Shown here piece after piece: positions 1-11,960 of a DNA stretch of 64,000 bases. Under the pieces are notes generated by a model. That model was given only the letters and a program-made list of their open reading frames with translations, was not told the DNA's origin and made no database searches. Within the stretch, counting starts at the first letter, position 1. The number at the start of each line of letters is the position of its first letter. Origin of the DNA: Castor canadensis (taxonomy: Eukaryota > Chordata > Mammalia > Rodentia > Castoridae); the NCBI RefSeq assembly GCF_047511655.1, contig NC_133395.1, positions 70,961,910 through 71,025,909 on the forward strand. The letters are read 5' to 3'. Both the position numbers and the translations under genes were made by a program.

Positions 1-319
1 CAGTTGAGATAAGGATAGCTATACAGGGAGTTGACTCACATTAATTTCCTGTGTGTGTGTGTTACCTTCTAGGTTAATTCTTTTTGATCTAACCTTTTCT
101 CTAGTTCCTGATCCCCTTCTCCTATTGGCCTCAGTTGCTTTTAAGGTATCTGCTTTAGTTTCTCTGCGTTGAGGGCAACAAATGCTAGCTAATTTTTTAG
201 GTGTCTTACCTATCCTCATATCTCCTTTGTGTGCACTCGCTTTTATCTTGTGATCAAAGTTCAATCCCCTTGTTGTGTTTGCCCTTGATCTAATGTCCAC
301 ATATGAGGGAGAACATATG
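1..319 (-). mobile_element. Young L1 LINE, 3' end fragment
   Basis: Reverse-strand L1 3' end, nearly identical over its length to the 3' region of the L1 copies at 9,460-9,760 and 48,640-48,940. It covers the last bases of ORF2 and the upstream 3'UTR. The insertion is 5'-truncated just inside the ORF2 stop, and the poly(A) end lies outside the window. It carries the alternate-frame open stretch described at 9,407-9,739, here uninterrupted (19-300). Noncoding relic. Confidence 0.9.
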
Positions 320-1815
320 TAATGATATATTTTTTAATACTCCATTACTTTTTTATTTAGATAAATGTGATAAAAGAAAGAATAATGTGTGCTCCTGTAT
401 TGTTAATAAATGATTCACAAGAAGCCTGCTTCCTAAATCATTGACGCTGTCTCCCAAGTTTGTTAATTAAAATTTAGCTTATGTGTCTATTTTTGTTTAT
501 TCAAGAAGGTTGGTCCTAATGAGAGTAGAAGCAGAATGGAGAGGGAAGGGGACATGTCAGCAAGTAAGACAGTTTTTTGCTTTTGTGTGAAATGCTCAGA
601 TATTTTCCTCAATATACCTTTCTGGTGTCCAGTCTACTACAAAGGAGGCATTTTATACAAAGTGGACATTTGGCCACTTGTTAAAGGAAAGCCTATCTCC
701 ATGGCTTTATGCAGTATACCAGGGAATTACACACTGCCAGCCCAAGGCAAGATGAAAGTTTCCACTAGCTTAAGCCATTTACACACAAAGAATACTTAAC
801 ACACCAAAGCCTGGATTCTGCCTCATCCCTGTCTGAACCTTCCTGCTTCCCTTCTGGTTTATCCCTTTTATGTCTCTGCTGCTCGTTTGTAGCCTTAAAT
901 GTTCCTGGCTGCCAATTATGCTCATCCACTTGGCTGCAAGGAACTCCTGCTGTTCCATTGAGTCTAATTGGAGCATCCTTGGCAGCAGTTTCAGGGCAGC
1001 CTGGGAAGGGGTTTAACCCTTGCCTAATGCAGGGTCACCTAACTTGTTGCAAGAATAGAATCATGTCTCATGCATGAACATAGCATAACAATGTGTATGT
1101 AGCAATTTCTAAATTTCTTGTTATTTGGTTTTTAAATGATTCTAGATTTGACTTTTTCTCCCACTCAGAAAATCATAGTACAGTAATACCAAGGAGCTAA
1201 GAGAAACACCAAGAGAATAGAGGATATTCAAGTTTTACTATTCTTCCAGTGGCAAACAGTTACAAGGCTGCGCAACTGAGAAAAATCACTTCTATTAAGC
1301 AAAACATGGAATGAATGGTTTGTCCTCAGTCAATTTTAGTGGAAATAACTATTTTCTTTTTCAAGATCTACATACAAAGACAACATTTAAAAACTTTTTT
1401 TAAAGTTTCTTTACTTTGGATAAGCTTCTTTTCAGTTCATTGCTCCTTGGTGATATTATTTAACTTTAGTCACAAAGAATGGTTACTCTTGGGACAGAAT
1501 CAAATTTCAACAAGATCTTTAATTTTACATAAAGTGCTGAGTCATATGCTTTCATAACATATTTTGTGATATTTGTATATTTTAATTAGTCTTTATAATA
1601 GTAAAAATCTCTCCAAAGATAATACCACCTTTCTACATAATAAGGAGAAATAAAGCAATGTTTTAATGTAAAAAAGTTTTACATATAAAGCAATACCATC
1701 TAACTTACATGTTTCATTAAAAATTTAAATAAGTAAAAGGCAAGACTTCATGCTTTGGGCTATTTGAGTTTAGGTAACTTAAAAAATATATTGGAAATAT
1801 ATAATACTGGAAATA
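320..1815. other. No recognisable feature
   Basis: AT-rich sequence in which I see no gene, RNA or classifiable repeat. Short open frames here lack codon structure and splice context. A slightly more GC-rich patch at about 800-1,040 has no features I can name. Confidence 0.5.
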
Positions 1816-2440
1816 TAAATCCTGCCCAGAGCAAGAAAATACAGCCTATGATTATTAAAACTGGAGTTTTGGACCCAAGGCCCAAAATCCTGAGATTCCA
1901 TATGCCAGGTCCGGCCACCCAACCCTAAACATCAAATAAAGAGTCACGGTGAAGGCAGAGAAAAGGCTTGGGACATGCCGTGGGAAGAGGCAGAGTAAGC
2001 ACTCAGCTCATCTTCAGCCATCTTTGGGGTACAGACATGAGCTTAAGTAGAGAAAAGAACTAGGGGAGAGAATGAAAGAATGCATAGTTAAATAGTTCCA
2101 GTCACAGGTGTGTTCTGGTTGAACATTATCTCAGTCTGAGGGCTCTGAGAAGGGTTCCCAAGAAGATGTTATCACTGTTATCACTTGAGGGAAACAATCT
2201 GGTTCTCATGAGATAATTAGTCTTGTTCCAGGGTGCAGCCTCATCATTATAGGTAATTGTCCTCATTTGGAACCGTGGTTTGTCCTGCAAGTCTCCATTG
2301 TTCCTTATGGAAAGTTTCAGTTCCTTGTCATAATGATGTTATCAGTTCTATCCTTTCTGGAATCCAAGGTGATTGCAAAGTGACTGCAAAGAGAATGACT
2401 TAGAGCAAAGACAAATATAAAATGGAGGCAAGGATGTCAA
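1816..2440. other. Possible old LTR-type repeat, unclassified
   Basis: Moderately GC-richer than its flanks, with the texture of an old LTR in reverse orientation. I cannot match it to a family, and no target duplication or terminal TG...CA is convincing. It may equally be unique sequence. Confidence 0.25.
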
Positions 2441-3490
2441 GCTTCTCCTCTTGTTTTTAGTTAATTTGTGTGCCTAAGAAAGAGTCAGTGCTTTTCAGCA
2501 ATAGCAATTTGTGCCTCTTACAATAATAGTTTTTATATGTGGCTCTATTCTGTGCATGTAAATAGGTAGCTTAGTGCTCTGGACAGAATAAGCACTTGTT
2601 GAATCTGCTAGGGATACAGATGTGTGCTAGAACAGAGATAAAGGGGTTATATGATGTTATAATGGAGGCTCTTGATTTAGACTGGGGATTTATTGAAGGT
2701 TTCTCTACTAAAATATGTGTAATATCTAAAAATTTTAAATTATGGGTATGTTGATAAATTATGGCTATTAACTATTTGTCATGTGTTGAAACTACTTTTG
2801 GTTTATGCTTTTGTCTTTGTTTAGAGTGATTTTTCCATAGGGGAAAAAATCTTTAGATTTAATAGGTCAAATCTGTTAGTCTTTTTCCTACAGATTTTGG
2901 GTATCTTGTCAAATTTAGGTTATTACCAAAAAGACATTAGTTATGCAGATCCATCCAATAACTAGCTTTCAAAAAAGACTGTTCCTATTCTGGGTACTGA
3001 AAGTCAATGTTTCTACGTATTCCAGCATTCCTAGGATGATGGGAGCACACTGAAAGAGCAAGGAACAGAAAACATCAACTGAGATCAAGAGAAGACATGC
3101 AGTCAACCATGGTTTAATGTGAATTAATAGAAGACAATATATAATTGTCTTAATGGGTTTTAGTTTCAAGAGAATTGGGTGAGGCTATAAGAAACTACAG
3201 CTGACTTCCTTCCCCCAAACTCCCTGGGGTCAGCACTGGACATCCTGCTGATACTGCCCAACTCAGAAATTTGGTGCAATCCCACTTAATTTGCTTTTAG
3301 AAGCACAGCTATCACTGACTGCTTAGCTGCTAGTTAACATACTAATTATCAGTTAACACCTTAGGAGGGATTTGTACACAGTCATCTGGGAGTGAGACCC
3401 AGTAGGAAGCATGGTCTCCCACTGGCTTATGCATCTCACATCTTTTACTCAATTTATGCTCATATATTATGCCCTGGAGGGTAGTAACAG
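2441..3490. other. Mostly unannotated; possible ancient L1 scrap
   Basis: No gene seen. About 2,820-2,940 resembles the reverse complement of an ancient mammalian L1M ORF2 segment (T-rich, with a word pattern of the 'tctttttcctacag...gggtatcttg' kind), but divergence is high. The rest is unassigned. Confidence 0.3.
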
Positions 3491-3494
3491 TATA

Positions 3495-3645
3495 TTTTCA
3501 TATTACAAATGTGGAAAATCTGAACGAGAACAGAGAAAATGACTTGTCTCCTGTCACAGAGCTAATTAAAGGGAAAGCTGCATCTGGGTCCTTTGTCCCA
3601 GACTCCCTAAAGCCTGTGGTTTCCAATTCTGAGATAGCCTCATGA
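3495..3645 (-). mobile_element. MIR SINE fragment
   Basis: Reverse-strand MIR: a degenerate 'tgacttgtctcctgtcacag' block followed by a stretch equivalent to the 'ctgggattcgaacc' A/B-box region. It is ancient (shared by all mammals) and strongly diverged. No function visible. Confidence 0.5.
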
Positions 3646-4279
3646 AGTGAAAGAAATTCTGCATGAAACCACACTGTCTCTTTTCTGTACCTGGTAAGTA
3701 TTCTCTGCAAAGAAATCTGGACTTTGAAAATATCCAAATCAGTGTGAGGATGACTCAGCAGTATACAAATTAGTAAGAGAAACTGAAAATGTCATTAATT
3801 ACTTTAAAATTTTAATATCTCACCATAAGACTGGCACGTTCAAATGTGGAACTTAGTTCCAGGCCCTTTGGCTATTTATACTGACAAAAATGGATTCTTT
3901 TTTTAGCTCATTCACAGAAATCTTCTTTCAAGTGCTTGGATTTCTGTAGGAGACAAAAGGTCACATTTTTATTCATAACCAAATTTGAAGAGATTTAGAG
4001 TTAATCTGTGGAAGATATGCCTAACTTTAACAATACATTTCCCTTCTGGAAAAAGAAACAAAAGCCCATATAATAGCTCTTCAGAATTTATTTACATGTG
4101 TTTTTATTCCCACACGCCTGTGGTCTGGCCCAGAGTGAATGCAATATTCTCTAGTTAAAACAGCACATGAGCAATTTGAAGATCTAAAAAACAACTAATA
4201 TAAAAGCAACACGTGCCCAATGTAGCGGTAACAGAAGGAAAATATCTCTTTCTTCTCTTTATCTTAGGCTCATTGGCTG
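3646..4279. other. No recognisable feature
   Basis: AT-rich spacer without an open frame, RNA or repeat I can support. Confidence 0.45.
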
Positions 4280-5110
4280 AAGCCTCACTAACAAAAGACA
4301 GATTAGCAAGAAAAAAACATACAGATTTATTTAACGTATGTTTTATGTGACCCTTGTAAGAAAGTGAAGACCAGAAGAGGTTCAACCTGAGTTGAAAGTC
4401 ATGGGGAATATGATAGGTATGAGCAGGTTATGAGCTACAGATAACAAAGGACTGTTTGTTCAGTGTGTCCTTTGTCTTCAGAGATTGGGAAACTCCTTTC
4501 CTCCCTGTTTAGACAGGGTGTTGATTCTAGTCAGAAGATTTGATGCTTGTAAGGAACTGCCAAACAAAGACCATGCCACGTGTAGAAAAGAAAGATTTAT
4601 TGGAAGCACAAACTGCCAGGTTGACTCTCTTGGGTTCAGAGTGCAGCAGCTTGGCAGGAATGGGTAGTGGGCTTTGTAGGAGGGGCCACACCACGAGGGA
4701 AGGAGAGTGTTTCTCCCAGAGAACAGCCAGGCCACTGGCCTTTATCTGCGATCACCAGATGGAACAGGTTGACATGCATAGCTAGTTGAAAAATGGGACG
4801 CTCCTGTGGTTTTGCAAGCAGGGAAACAAGCAGGAGAGTGTTGCAAGTGATCCTAAATCAGGAGGTCTGGTTTTGGTGTTAGCCTCAGGACCCTCTGCCC
4901 ACCCCAAGAGTGCCAGGGACCTAACAATGCTTTCGCCCTGAAAAGGAAGAATCCAATCAGAACACATGGGTATAGTGAGGGAAATGATGGAGTTTTATTA
5001 TAGGAAAAGGGGGAGGAGATTACATATAGGTGGGGTCTCTGCTGGAGTGGGGTGGTGTAGTGGGAGGGTGGGAATGGAAGCACCGTGTGCCAACAAAATG
5101 GAAGAATTTT
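4280..5110 (-). mobile_element. Cluster of LTR-like endogenous retrovirus ends
   Basis: Three consecutive reverse-strand segments each look like an LTR R/U5 end. On the minus strand each has an AATAAA signal (reverse complements near 4,331, 4,596 and 4,990) followed by T- or pyrimidine-rich sequence. The middle segment (about 4,557-4,850) and the last (about 4,870-5,110) are GC-richer than the flanks. I see no gag, pol or env reading frame. They could be one unusual LTR or nested solo LTRs; the family is not determined. Confidence 0.4.
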
Positions 5111-5689
5111 ATTTTAGATTATTTTTATAACATCCTTAACTTGGAGGTGAGGAGAAAATCTGCATCACTCCCTGTCTCCAATGGCCTTCTGGCCAGGGGG
5201 AGAATCTGAGCAGACTCAGGCATATACCTATGCTAATTACAAATACTCTAAATCCACCTGGGAGGAAATTTCTACTCTGATTTAACAAAGGATTTGCAAT
5301 TGAAATGGAGCTCTCTGGGTTTAGAGGGGATGAGTAAGGGAGGTTTGAGCAAAGTGCTCTAAGTCTGATTGTGTGGTTTTTAAAAGCCTCAAACTTTCCC
5401 TAACTTCTAATCTGTCTCAAGGACATTTCTCACATGAGGGAGGATCTTTTGGACCTGCATCAGGGGAAGGTCTGAGAGTCTTTCCTGTATGTGCCTTTTC
5501 TCCATTAGCTTCAAATATTCAATATGCCAAGATGCCATATTTTCTGGTCATATGTCTGGAATCTTCTCATAGAAAACTTGAACCAAACCAAACTAAACAA
5601 ACAAGCAAATCCTGCTTTTGCAGTTTTGTTCTAAAGCTCAAAGAAATAAAAGGCTTGAATAAGGGTACATACCATTGCATAAAATGTTG
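5111..5689. other. No clear feature; may extend the LTR region
   Basis: Sequence to about 5,560 has similar composition to the preceding LTR-like block and may belong to it. I cannot define a boundary. Confidence 0.3.
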
Positions 5690-5990
5690 ATGGAGTAACT
5701 TCTGAGTGCCATGCAGCATCTTAAGCATATTGTCCCATTGAAAGACCACAACAATCTTCTCAGGTCATTTTAGGAATGGAAATAGAGGTTTAGAAAGGTT
5801 AAATACCTTGCTTCATGTCAGACACAGCTAAAAGGTGGTAGAACTAGGATTTTAATCCACGTATACAAACACCATGGGCCCCTTCCCTGTCCCATTAGTT
5901 GCTTTGTTAATCATAAAGTTGCAGAAGTGAGATTCAAATTCAGCTCTCATCTCAAAACCCATGCTCTTACACAAGGGAGACTTCCCAGAT
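5690..5990 (-). mobile_element. MIR SINE fragments (two adjacent)
   Basis: The first piece, to about 5,865, shows the reverse MIR order: a 'ggaaatagaggtttagaaag' block, 'gacacagctaaaaggtgg', then 'gaactaggattttaatcc'. A second, similar piece (about 5,890-5,990) repeats the 'gagattcaaattcagctc' block, so two MIR copies or a duplicated MIR lie head to tail. Both are ancient. Confidence 0.55.
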
Positions 5991-7224
5991 GTGACCAGTA
6001 AATAACAATGTGCAGTGTGTTGTATCATATGCATAACAAAAGCAAATCATTAAAGCATGAAAGTTTATGACTCCTGTACTTTGCAAACCAATTAGAATGA
6101 ATTATGAGTTTCCTATGATGTCATTTTACTCATTTTCACACTAATATACTTTCTGAAATGGAAAAAAGTGAACAATTTTGGTCATTTAGATCCAATAGAA
6201 TAAATGATTGAGGAATATTTCATGAAGCTCTTTGATCCTTTGATCAAACCCTCTCTTTCACTTTTAGCTTCTTCACATACCATATATGTGTGCACATGCA
6301 GAAACACACAACATAACATTATAGATGGCCACCATTTTTCTCTCCCCTCAAGACCATCTTTGCAAGTACACTGAGTATCTTTTAATATGCTTTAAGCAAC
6401 AATCACTGTACATTTACAGTTTCTGTAGCATCACTGATAACTGGATAGAGTAACTTAGTACTTTAACTTCTCTGAAAAGGCCTGTGCATGGTGATAGCAA
6501 TGTGGAATATCTGGCACTGAAATCTAACCCTTATGTAATTTCCTCTTCCATAAAGGGTCTGTTTACTTCCCAATGCCTTCCCCAGTGCTATTCCATCTCC
6601 TTTCTCATTGCTCACCAGCATAAACAAGTTAAAACCTGGAATGAGAAGCTGATGCTGAGTCTTAATCCTACATAATCAATTGTCAATTATATAGTTTCTG
6701 GAAAGCTTAACAATTACAAAAAAGTCATACATGTTAAGAATTAAAGAAATATATCCAATTAATTTAAGGAAAAAGAGAGAGGCATTGTTTTCAGAGAAAG
6801 AAAAGAAAGCCAAAGGAATGATCTGTCAATGCTTTCGATGTTCCATTCATTAGAAATCAAGAACAGGGTAGTAAATATGTTGACTAAATAAAAAAAACTG
6901 CAGTATTACAGTTTTATTCCATTATCAACACAAGGTTCTGGGTTAACTTCTGTGCATACAATGAGCCCTTGGGTCAACCTTGTCATTTAGAGTAGAGTTA
7001 TGAAATTAAACCAAGAAATAGCATGAAATCTTCATGCCTACAAATTCATGCATGAGCCCAAAAGAAGACAAATTTGTTACTCAGAATTCAGAAAAATGTA
7101 AGTATAAAATACTGGTGCAGTTATTTTTGTCTAAACTTAAGTGATCTTGTTGAGAAGCTACCAGTTCTATTCTTCCACAGTATATAGCCACTGCTCCTTA
7201 GGTTCTGAGTAAAAATTAATTATA
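5991..7224. other. No recognisable feature
   Basis: AT-rich, with only short open frames of random composition. I see no repeat with enough similarity to name. Confidence 0.45.
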
Positions 7225-7240
7225 AGAAATATAGTGTTCA
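7225..7240. repeat. Target-site duplication, left copy (L1 at 7,241)
   Basis: agaaatatagtgttca here matches agaaatttggcgttca at 9,969-9,984 at 13 of 16 positions. The two copies bracket the L1 exactly at its truncation point and after its poly(A). Confidence 0.6.
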
Positions 7241-7244
7241 CCTC

Positions 7245-9468
7245 CAAAAATGAGAACTATAGGCCGATCTCCTTAATGAACATTGATGCAAAAGTCGTCA
7301 ACAAAATAACGGCAAACCCAATTCAACAACACATCAAAAAGATTATTCACCACGACCAAGTAGGCTTCATCCCAGGGATGCAGGGCTGGTTCAACATATG
7401 AAAAGCAATAAACGTAATAAACCACATTAACAGAAGCAAAGACAAAAACCACTTGATCATCTCAATAGATGCAGAAAAAGCCTTTGATAAGATCCAACAC
7501 CATTTCATGATAAAAGCTCTAAGAAACAAGGATTAGAAGAAAAGTACCTCAACATTATAAAAGCTATATATGACAAACCTATAGCCAGCATTATACTTAA
7601 CGGAGACAAACTGAAACCATTCCCTTTAAAATCAGGAACTAGACAAGGATGCCCACTATCTCCACTCCTATTCAACATAGTACTGGAATTCCTAGCCAGA
7701 GCAATTAGGCAAGAAGAAGGAATAAAAGGAATACAAATAGGTAAAGACACTGTCAAAATATCCCTCTTTGCAGATGACATGATCCTATACCTTAAAGACC
7801 CAAAAAACTCTACTCAGAAGCTTCTAGACATCATCAATAGCTATAGCAAGGTAGCAGGATATAAAATCAACATAGAAAAATCATTAGCATTTCTATACAC
7901 TAACAATGAGCAAACTGAAAAAGAATGTATGAAAACAATTCCATTTACAATAGCCTCAAAAAAAATCAAATACCTAGGTGTAAACCTAACAAAAGATGTG
8001 AAAGACCTCTACAAGGAAAACTATACACTTCTGAAGAAAGAGATTGAGGAAGACTATAGAAAGTGGAGAGATCTCCCATGCTCATGGATTGGTAGAATCA
8101 ACATAGTAAAAATGTCTATACTCCCAAAAGTAATCTACATGTTTAATGCAATTCCCATCAAAATTCCAATGACATTCATTAAAGAGATAGAAAAATCTAC
8201 TGTGAAATTTACATGGAAACACAAGAGGCCACGAATAGCCAAGGCAATATGCAGTCAAAAGAACAATGCTGGAGGTATTATACGATACCTGACTTCAAAC
8301 TATATTACAAAGCAATAATGATAAAAACAGCATGGTACTGGCACAAAAACAGACATGAAGACCAGTGGAACAGAATAGAGGACCCAGATATGAAGCCACA
8401 CAACTATAACCAACTTGTCTTTGACAAAGGAGCTAAAAATATATGATGGAGAAATAGCAGCCTCTTCAAAAAAAGCTGCTGGGAAAACTGGTTAGCAGTC
8501 TGCAAAAAACTGAAACTAGATCCATGTATATCACCCTATACCAAGATTAACTCAAAATGGATCAAGGATCTTAATATTAGACCACAAACTCTAAAGTTGA
8601 TACAGGAAAGAGTAGGAAATCCTCTGGAGTTAGTAGGTATAGGCAAGAACTTTCTCAACGAAACCCCAGCAGCACAGCAACTAAGAGATAGCATAGATAA
8701 ATGGGACCTCATAAAACTAAAAAGCTTCTGTTCATCAAAAGAAGTGGTCTCTAAACTGAAGAGAACACCCACAGAGTGGGAGAAAATATTTGCCAGCTAC
8801 ACATCAGACAAAGTACTGATAACCAGAATATATAGGGAACTTAAAAAACAATTCTCTCAAAACTAATGAACCAATAAAGAAATGGGCAAGTGAACTAAAC
8901 AGAACTTTCTCAAAAGAAGAAATTCAAATGGCCAAAAATCACATGAAAAAATGCTCACCATCTCTAGCAATAAAGGAAATGCAAATTAAAACCACACTAA
9001 GATTCCACCTCACTCCTGTTAGAATAGCCATCATTAGCAACACCATGAACAACAGGTGTTGGCGAGGATGCGGGGGAAAAAGGAACCCTCTTACACTGTT
9101 GGTGGGAATGTAAACTAGTACAACCACTCTGGAAAAAAATTTGGAAGCTACTTAAAACACTAAACATTGACCTACCATTTGATCCAGCAATACCACTCTT
9201 GGGGATATACCCAAAAGACTGTGACACAGGTTACTCCAGAGGTACCTGCACACCCATGTTTATTGCAGCACTATTCACAATAGCCAAGTTATGGAAACAG
9301 CCAAGATGCCCCACCACTGACGAATGGATTAAGAAAATGTGGTATCTATACACAATGGAATTTTATGCAGCCATAAAATGGATGGAATTGGAGAACATCA
9401 TTCTGAGTGAGGTTAGCCTGGCCCAAAAGACCAAAAATCGTATGTTCTCCCTCATATGTGGACATTAG
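7245..9468 (+). pseudogene. L1 ORF2 reverse transcriptase/C-terminal half, broken
   Basis: The conceptual protein begins with the RT segment [13 protein letters not shown] and continues through [16 protein letters not shown]. The RT catalytic motif FADDMILYL is at 7,768-7,794. The thumb and C-terminal regions follow, ending in FSLICGH and a TAG stop. The endonuclease domain is absent by 5' truncation. Damage: a TGA soon after the RT start (about 7,399), frame changes around 7,530, and further frame breaks near 8,320, 8,450 and 8,860. In an intact L1 this protein nicks DNA and copies L1 RNA; this copy cannot. Confidence 0.9.
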
Positions 9469-9739
9469 ATCAAGGGCAAACACAACAAGGGGATTGGACT
9501 TTGAGCACATGATAAAAGCGAGAGCACACAAGGGAGGGGTGAGGATAGGTAAGACACCTAAAAAATTAGCTAGCATTTGTTGCCCTCAACGCAAAGAAAC
9601 TAAAGCAGATACCTTAAAAGCAACTGAGGCCAATAGGAAAAGGGGACCAGGAACTAGAGAAAAGGTTAGATCAAAAAGAATTAACCTAGAAGGCAACACA
9701 CATGCACAGGAAATCAATGTGAGTCAATGCCCTGTATAG
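9407..9739 (+). other. Open frame across ORF2 end and 3'UTR of L1 (no ATG)
   Basis: In a different frame from ORF2, 110 codons stay open across the ORF2 stop into the 3'UTR. The translation is strongly basic (motifs DIRSRANTTRG, RIGKTPKKLASICC, GTREKVRSKRINLEG). The same frame is open at 19-300 and, until one frameshift, at 48,688-48,969. No ATG lies near its start; the first in-frame start-like codon is GTG. It could be chance retention in a young repeat. No known L1 protein matches it. Confidence 0.25.
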
Positions 9740-9847
9740 CTATCCTTATCTCAACCAGGAACACTTACTTGCTCCTTCCTATTATTGCTTATGCTCTCTC
9801 TTCAACAAAATTAGAGATAAGGGCAAAATAGTTTCTGCTGGGTATTG

Positions 9848-9912
9848 AGGGGATGGGGGGAGAGGGAAGGGGTGGAGTGGGTGGTAAGGGAGGGGGTGGG
9901 GGCAGGGGGGAG
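9848..9912 (+). other. G-rich tract of L1 3'UTR
   Basis: Many runs of three to six G separated by short A/T spacers, a plausible G-quadruplex former. The tract recurs at the same place in the copy at 35,232 and as C-rich complements in the copies at 27,025 and 48,419, so it is a structural part of this L1 3'UTR. G-rich 3'UTR tracts are known from other mammalian L1s. Confidence 0.7.
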
Positions 9913-9968
9913 AAATGACCCAAGCCTTGTATGCACATATGAATAATAAAACAATAAAATAAAAAAAA

Positions 9969-9984
9969 AGAAATTTGGCGTTCA
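9969..9984. repeat. Target-site duplication, right copy (L1 at 7,241)
   Basis: Right partner of 7,225-7,240, starting within the end of the A-rich tail. Three mismatches in 16 indicate that the insertion is not recent. Confidence 0.6.
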
Positions 9985-11460
9985 GAGGTATCCAGGATAT
10001 AATAGTTTCTCAGTGTTCCTATCATTCATAGGAGTCTTGTGTTAAACACAGAAAAGAGAAGAATGAACACTAAAGAAAACTTAATATATATAATGGAATA
10101 TAAAGTAGGGTTCAAGTATTAAATTTTAAAACTTTATGCAGTAACAACGTAGTAAGATTTGCACTCTGTATTGTTATATATTATATGCTATGTGTTGATC
10201 TTTTAAAAATTGTATTTGTCAGTTGTTTGTGTAAAAAATCCTCTTAAGGGAAGTATAGTTGATTAGTTGAGAGAAGTGACACTCAACTTACTTTCTACAG
10301 CAAAATACTCAACACAAACTATTCACATCACATCCTATGGGCCTGGAATCTAAGCCTGATGTTAAATGTGATAAGACTTTTGGGGGCCTAAAAGTAAAGT
10401 CTGTATTTGGGAGTCTGGGTACCAGGGAGATTTTTTTTTCTAGTCTTCAATTGTTTCTATTAAATATCCAAAATTGTTTACTACTTTCTTCTTTCTTTTA
10501 ACCTTGCTGAGGATAATTATAAGCTTGCTAGGAAGAGTCTACACTATCCAGGGAACATTGTGGCACCACTTCGAGTCTCCAAGTTTTGAAAAAAATAATT
10601 ATATACTTAGGAACTCAATTTCTTTTTTCCACCATTTTTATAATAATGTGAATGAAAAAGCAAGTTTCCAAGTGATTTTTACCTCTCAGTGGAGGCTGAA
10701 TGGTTTGTGATTGCTGTAAGCTGAATTCTATTTTATTTACCTAGTATTACTGTTGTTACTAGGAAACCGTGCTTCACGGTTTAGCATTTTATTGTGAAAA
10801 ATAAAATGTCCAATTATTGCAAAGGATCTTGATATGTGATTTAGCCTTTTGTGGTTAAAGCCTCTGTGTTTTTCTAAATGTTATTTTGTGATAATTAGGT
10901 AACATGTATTTAATCTCTTTTCAAAATCATTTTTATCAGCCTACCCAAAACTGATTTATATTTTACGTCTTAACCCGTTTATTTGTTACTTTTTAAATGC
11001 CTGCAAATTTGTTCCAGAATTGAGGAGCTTCTTTAGTGAGACAGTGAATGATTTTAAGGTCACTGTTACATTACCCTCTACTTGGTTACTGTGGAGCAAT
11101 TTATGAAGTCTTAAGTGAACTTCTCTGATAGAAATTATATAGACCCTAAGTTATTCACTGTGTAAGTGCAAAATTTATCTTTATATCTGATTTACAGTGA
11201 TTTATTATTATTATTATAAAATAGGATGCGTTTGGGAAACTACTTTACAAGTATATAATAATTTTCATTTGCCTTTCAAATTTCCTATAATATTACAATT
11301 GAATTTATTTGTCATTTTTCAAAGGAAATGACAGTTTTCCTTCAGTGTTTGGAGGATAAATTATATTAATGTAATAATAATGACCACAATATCTTAGATT
11401 AATATTTTTTCCAATGAATTATCTTTTGATTTGTGTTCATAGTAACTGTATAAAACATGT
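9985..11460. other. No recognisable feature
   Basis: Very AT-rich DNA with small open frames only and a short ATT run near 11,205. I see no repeat or gene. Confidence 0.45.
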
Positions 11461-11464
11461 TATA

Positions 11465-11630
11465 TAATGTTATTATTTCCATTCTTACAAGAAAGAGAAT
11501 GAATGTTCAAACAAGTTAAGTGAAATTTCCAACATCAGACAGCTGGTAAGTGGGAGAACTGGGACTTGAACTTAGTTTTTCTGACTCTAAATTAAGTGCT
11601 GTACCATGTCTATTTACACAATGCCATGAC
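11465..11630 (-). mobile_element. MIR SINE
   Basis: Clear reverse MIR core: 'acaagttaagtgaaatttcc', 'agacagctggtaagtggg', 'agaactgggacttgaac', then the 'ctgactctaaatta' segment, in consensus order. Confidence 0.65.
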
Positions 11631-11734
11631 TGTGTGTTTAATATATATGCTTGCTTATCTGTGTTCTTTGAGTTATGTTGAAAAATTGTTCTTGTTGCAG
11701 AGATTTTATCTGAATATTCTCAACCAATGATGAG

Positions 11735-11960
11735 TGAAATAGATTCAATTCATATATTTATTAATTGTCTACAACATGCCAGGTTGTGTGATAAGTCTTA
11801 TATACTCTTTTCATCTACATTGTCTCATTAGTACTCTTAATGGGTCTCTATTCCAATTCTGAGATTGTTTAATTACTAAGTGTCTGCCATATACAAGGTA
11901 CATTTTTAAGGCTTTCACTGTTCCAGGTGGTGAAATTAATTATGTTTTAAGGCCTGTTTT
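11735..11960 (-). mobile_element. L2/MIR-type 3' end fragments
   Basis: 'tatttattaattgtctaca' followed by 'catgccagg' fits the reverse 3' end shared by L2 and related old repeats. A second similar start ('aagtgtctgccatatacaag') lies near 11,878. Both are short and diverged. Confidence 0.4.

Larger units (their letters stand above)
7241..9968 (+). mobile_element. L1 LINE, 5'-truncated, 2.7 kb
   Basis: Non-LTR retrotransposon copy beginning inside the ORF2 reverse transcriptase domain and running through the ORF2 stop (9,466-9,468), a 3'UTR with a G-rich tract (9,848-9,912), AATAAA signals and an A-rich tail at 9,949-9,970. Flanking 16-bp near-duplications support insertion by target-primed reverse transcription. 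It belongs to the same young lineage as the copies at 1, 27,025, 35,232 and 48,419. 5' truncation and in-frame stops make it dead. Confidence 0.93.
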
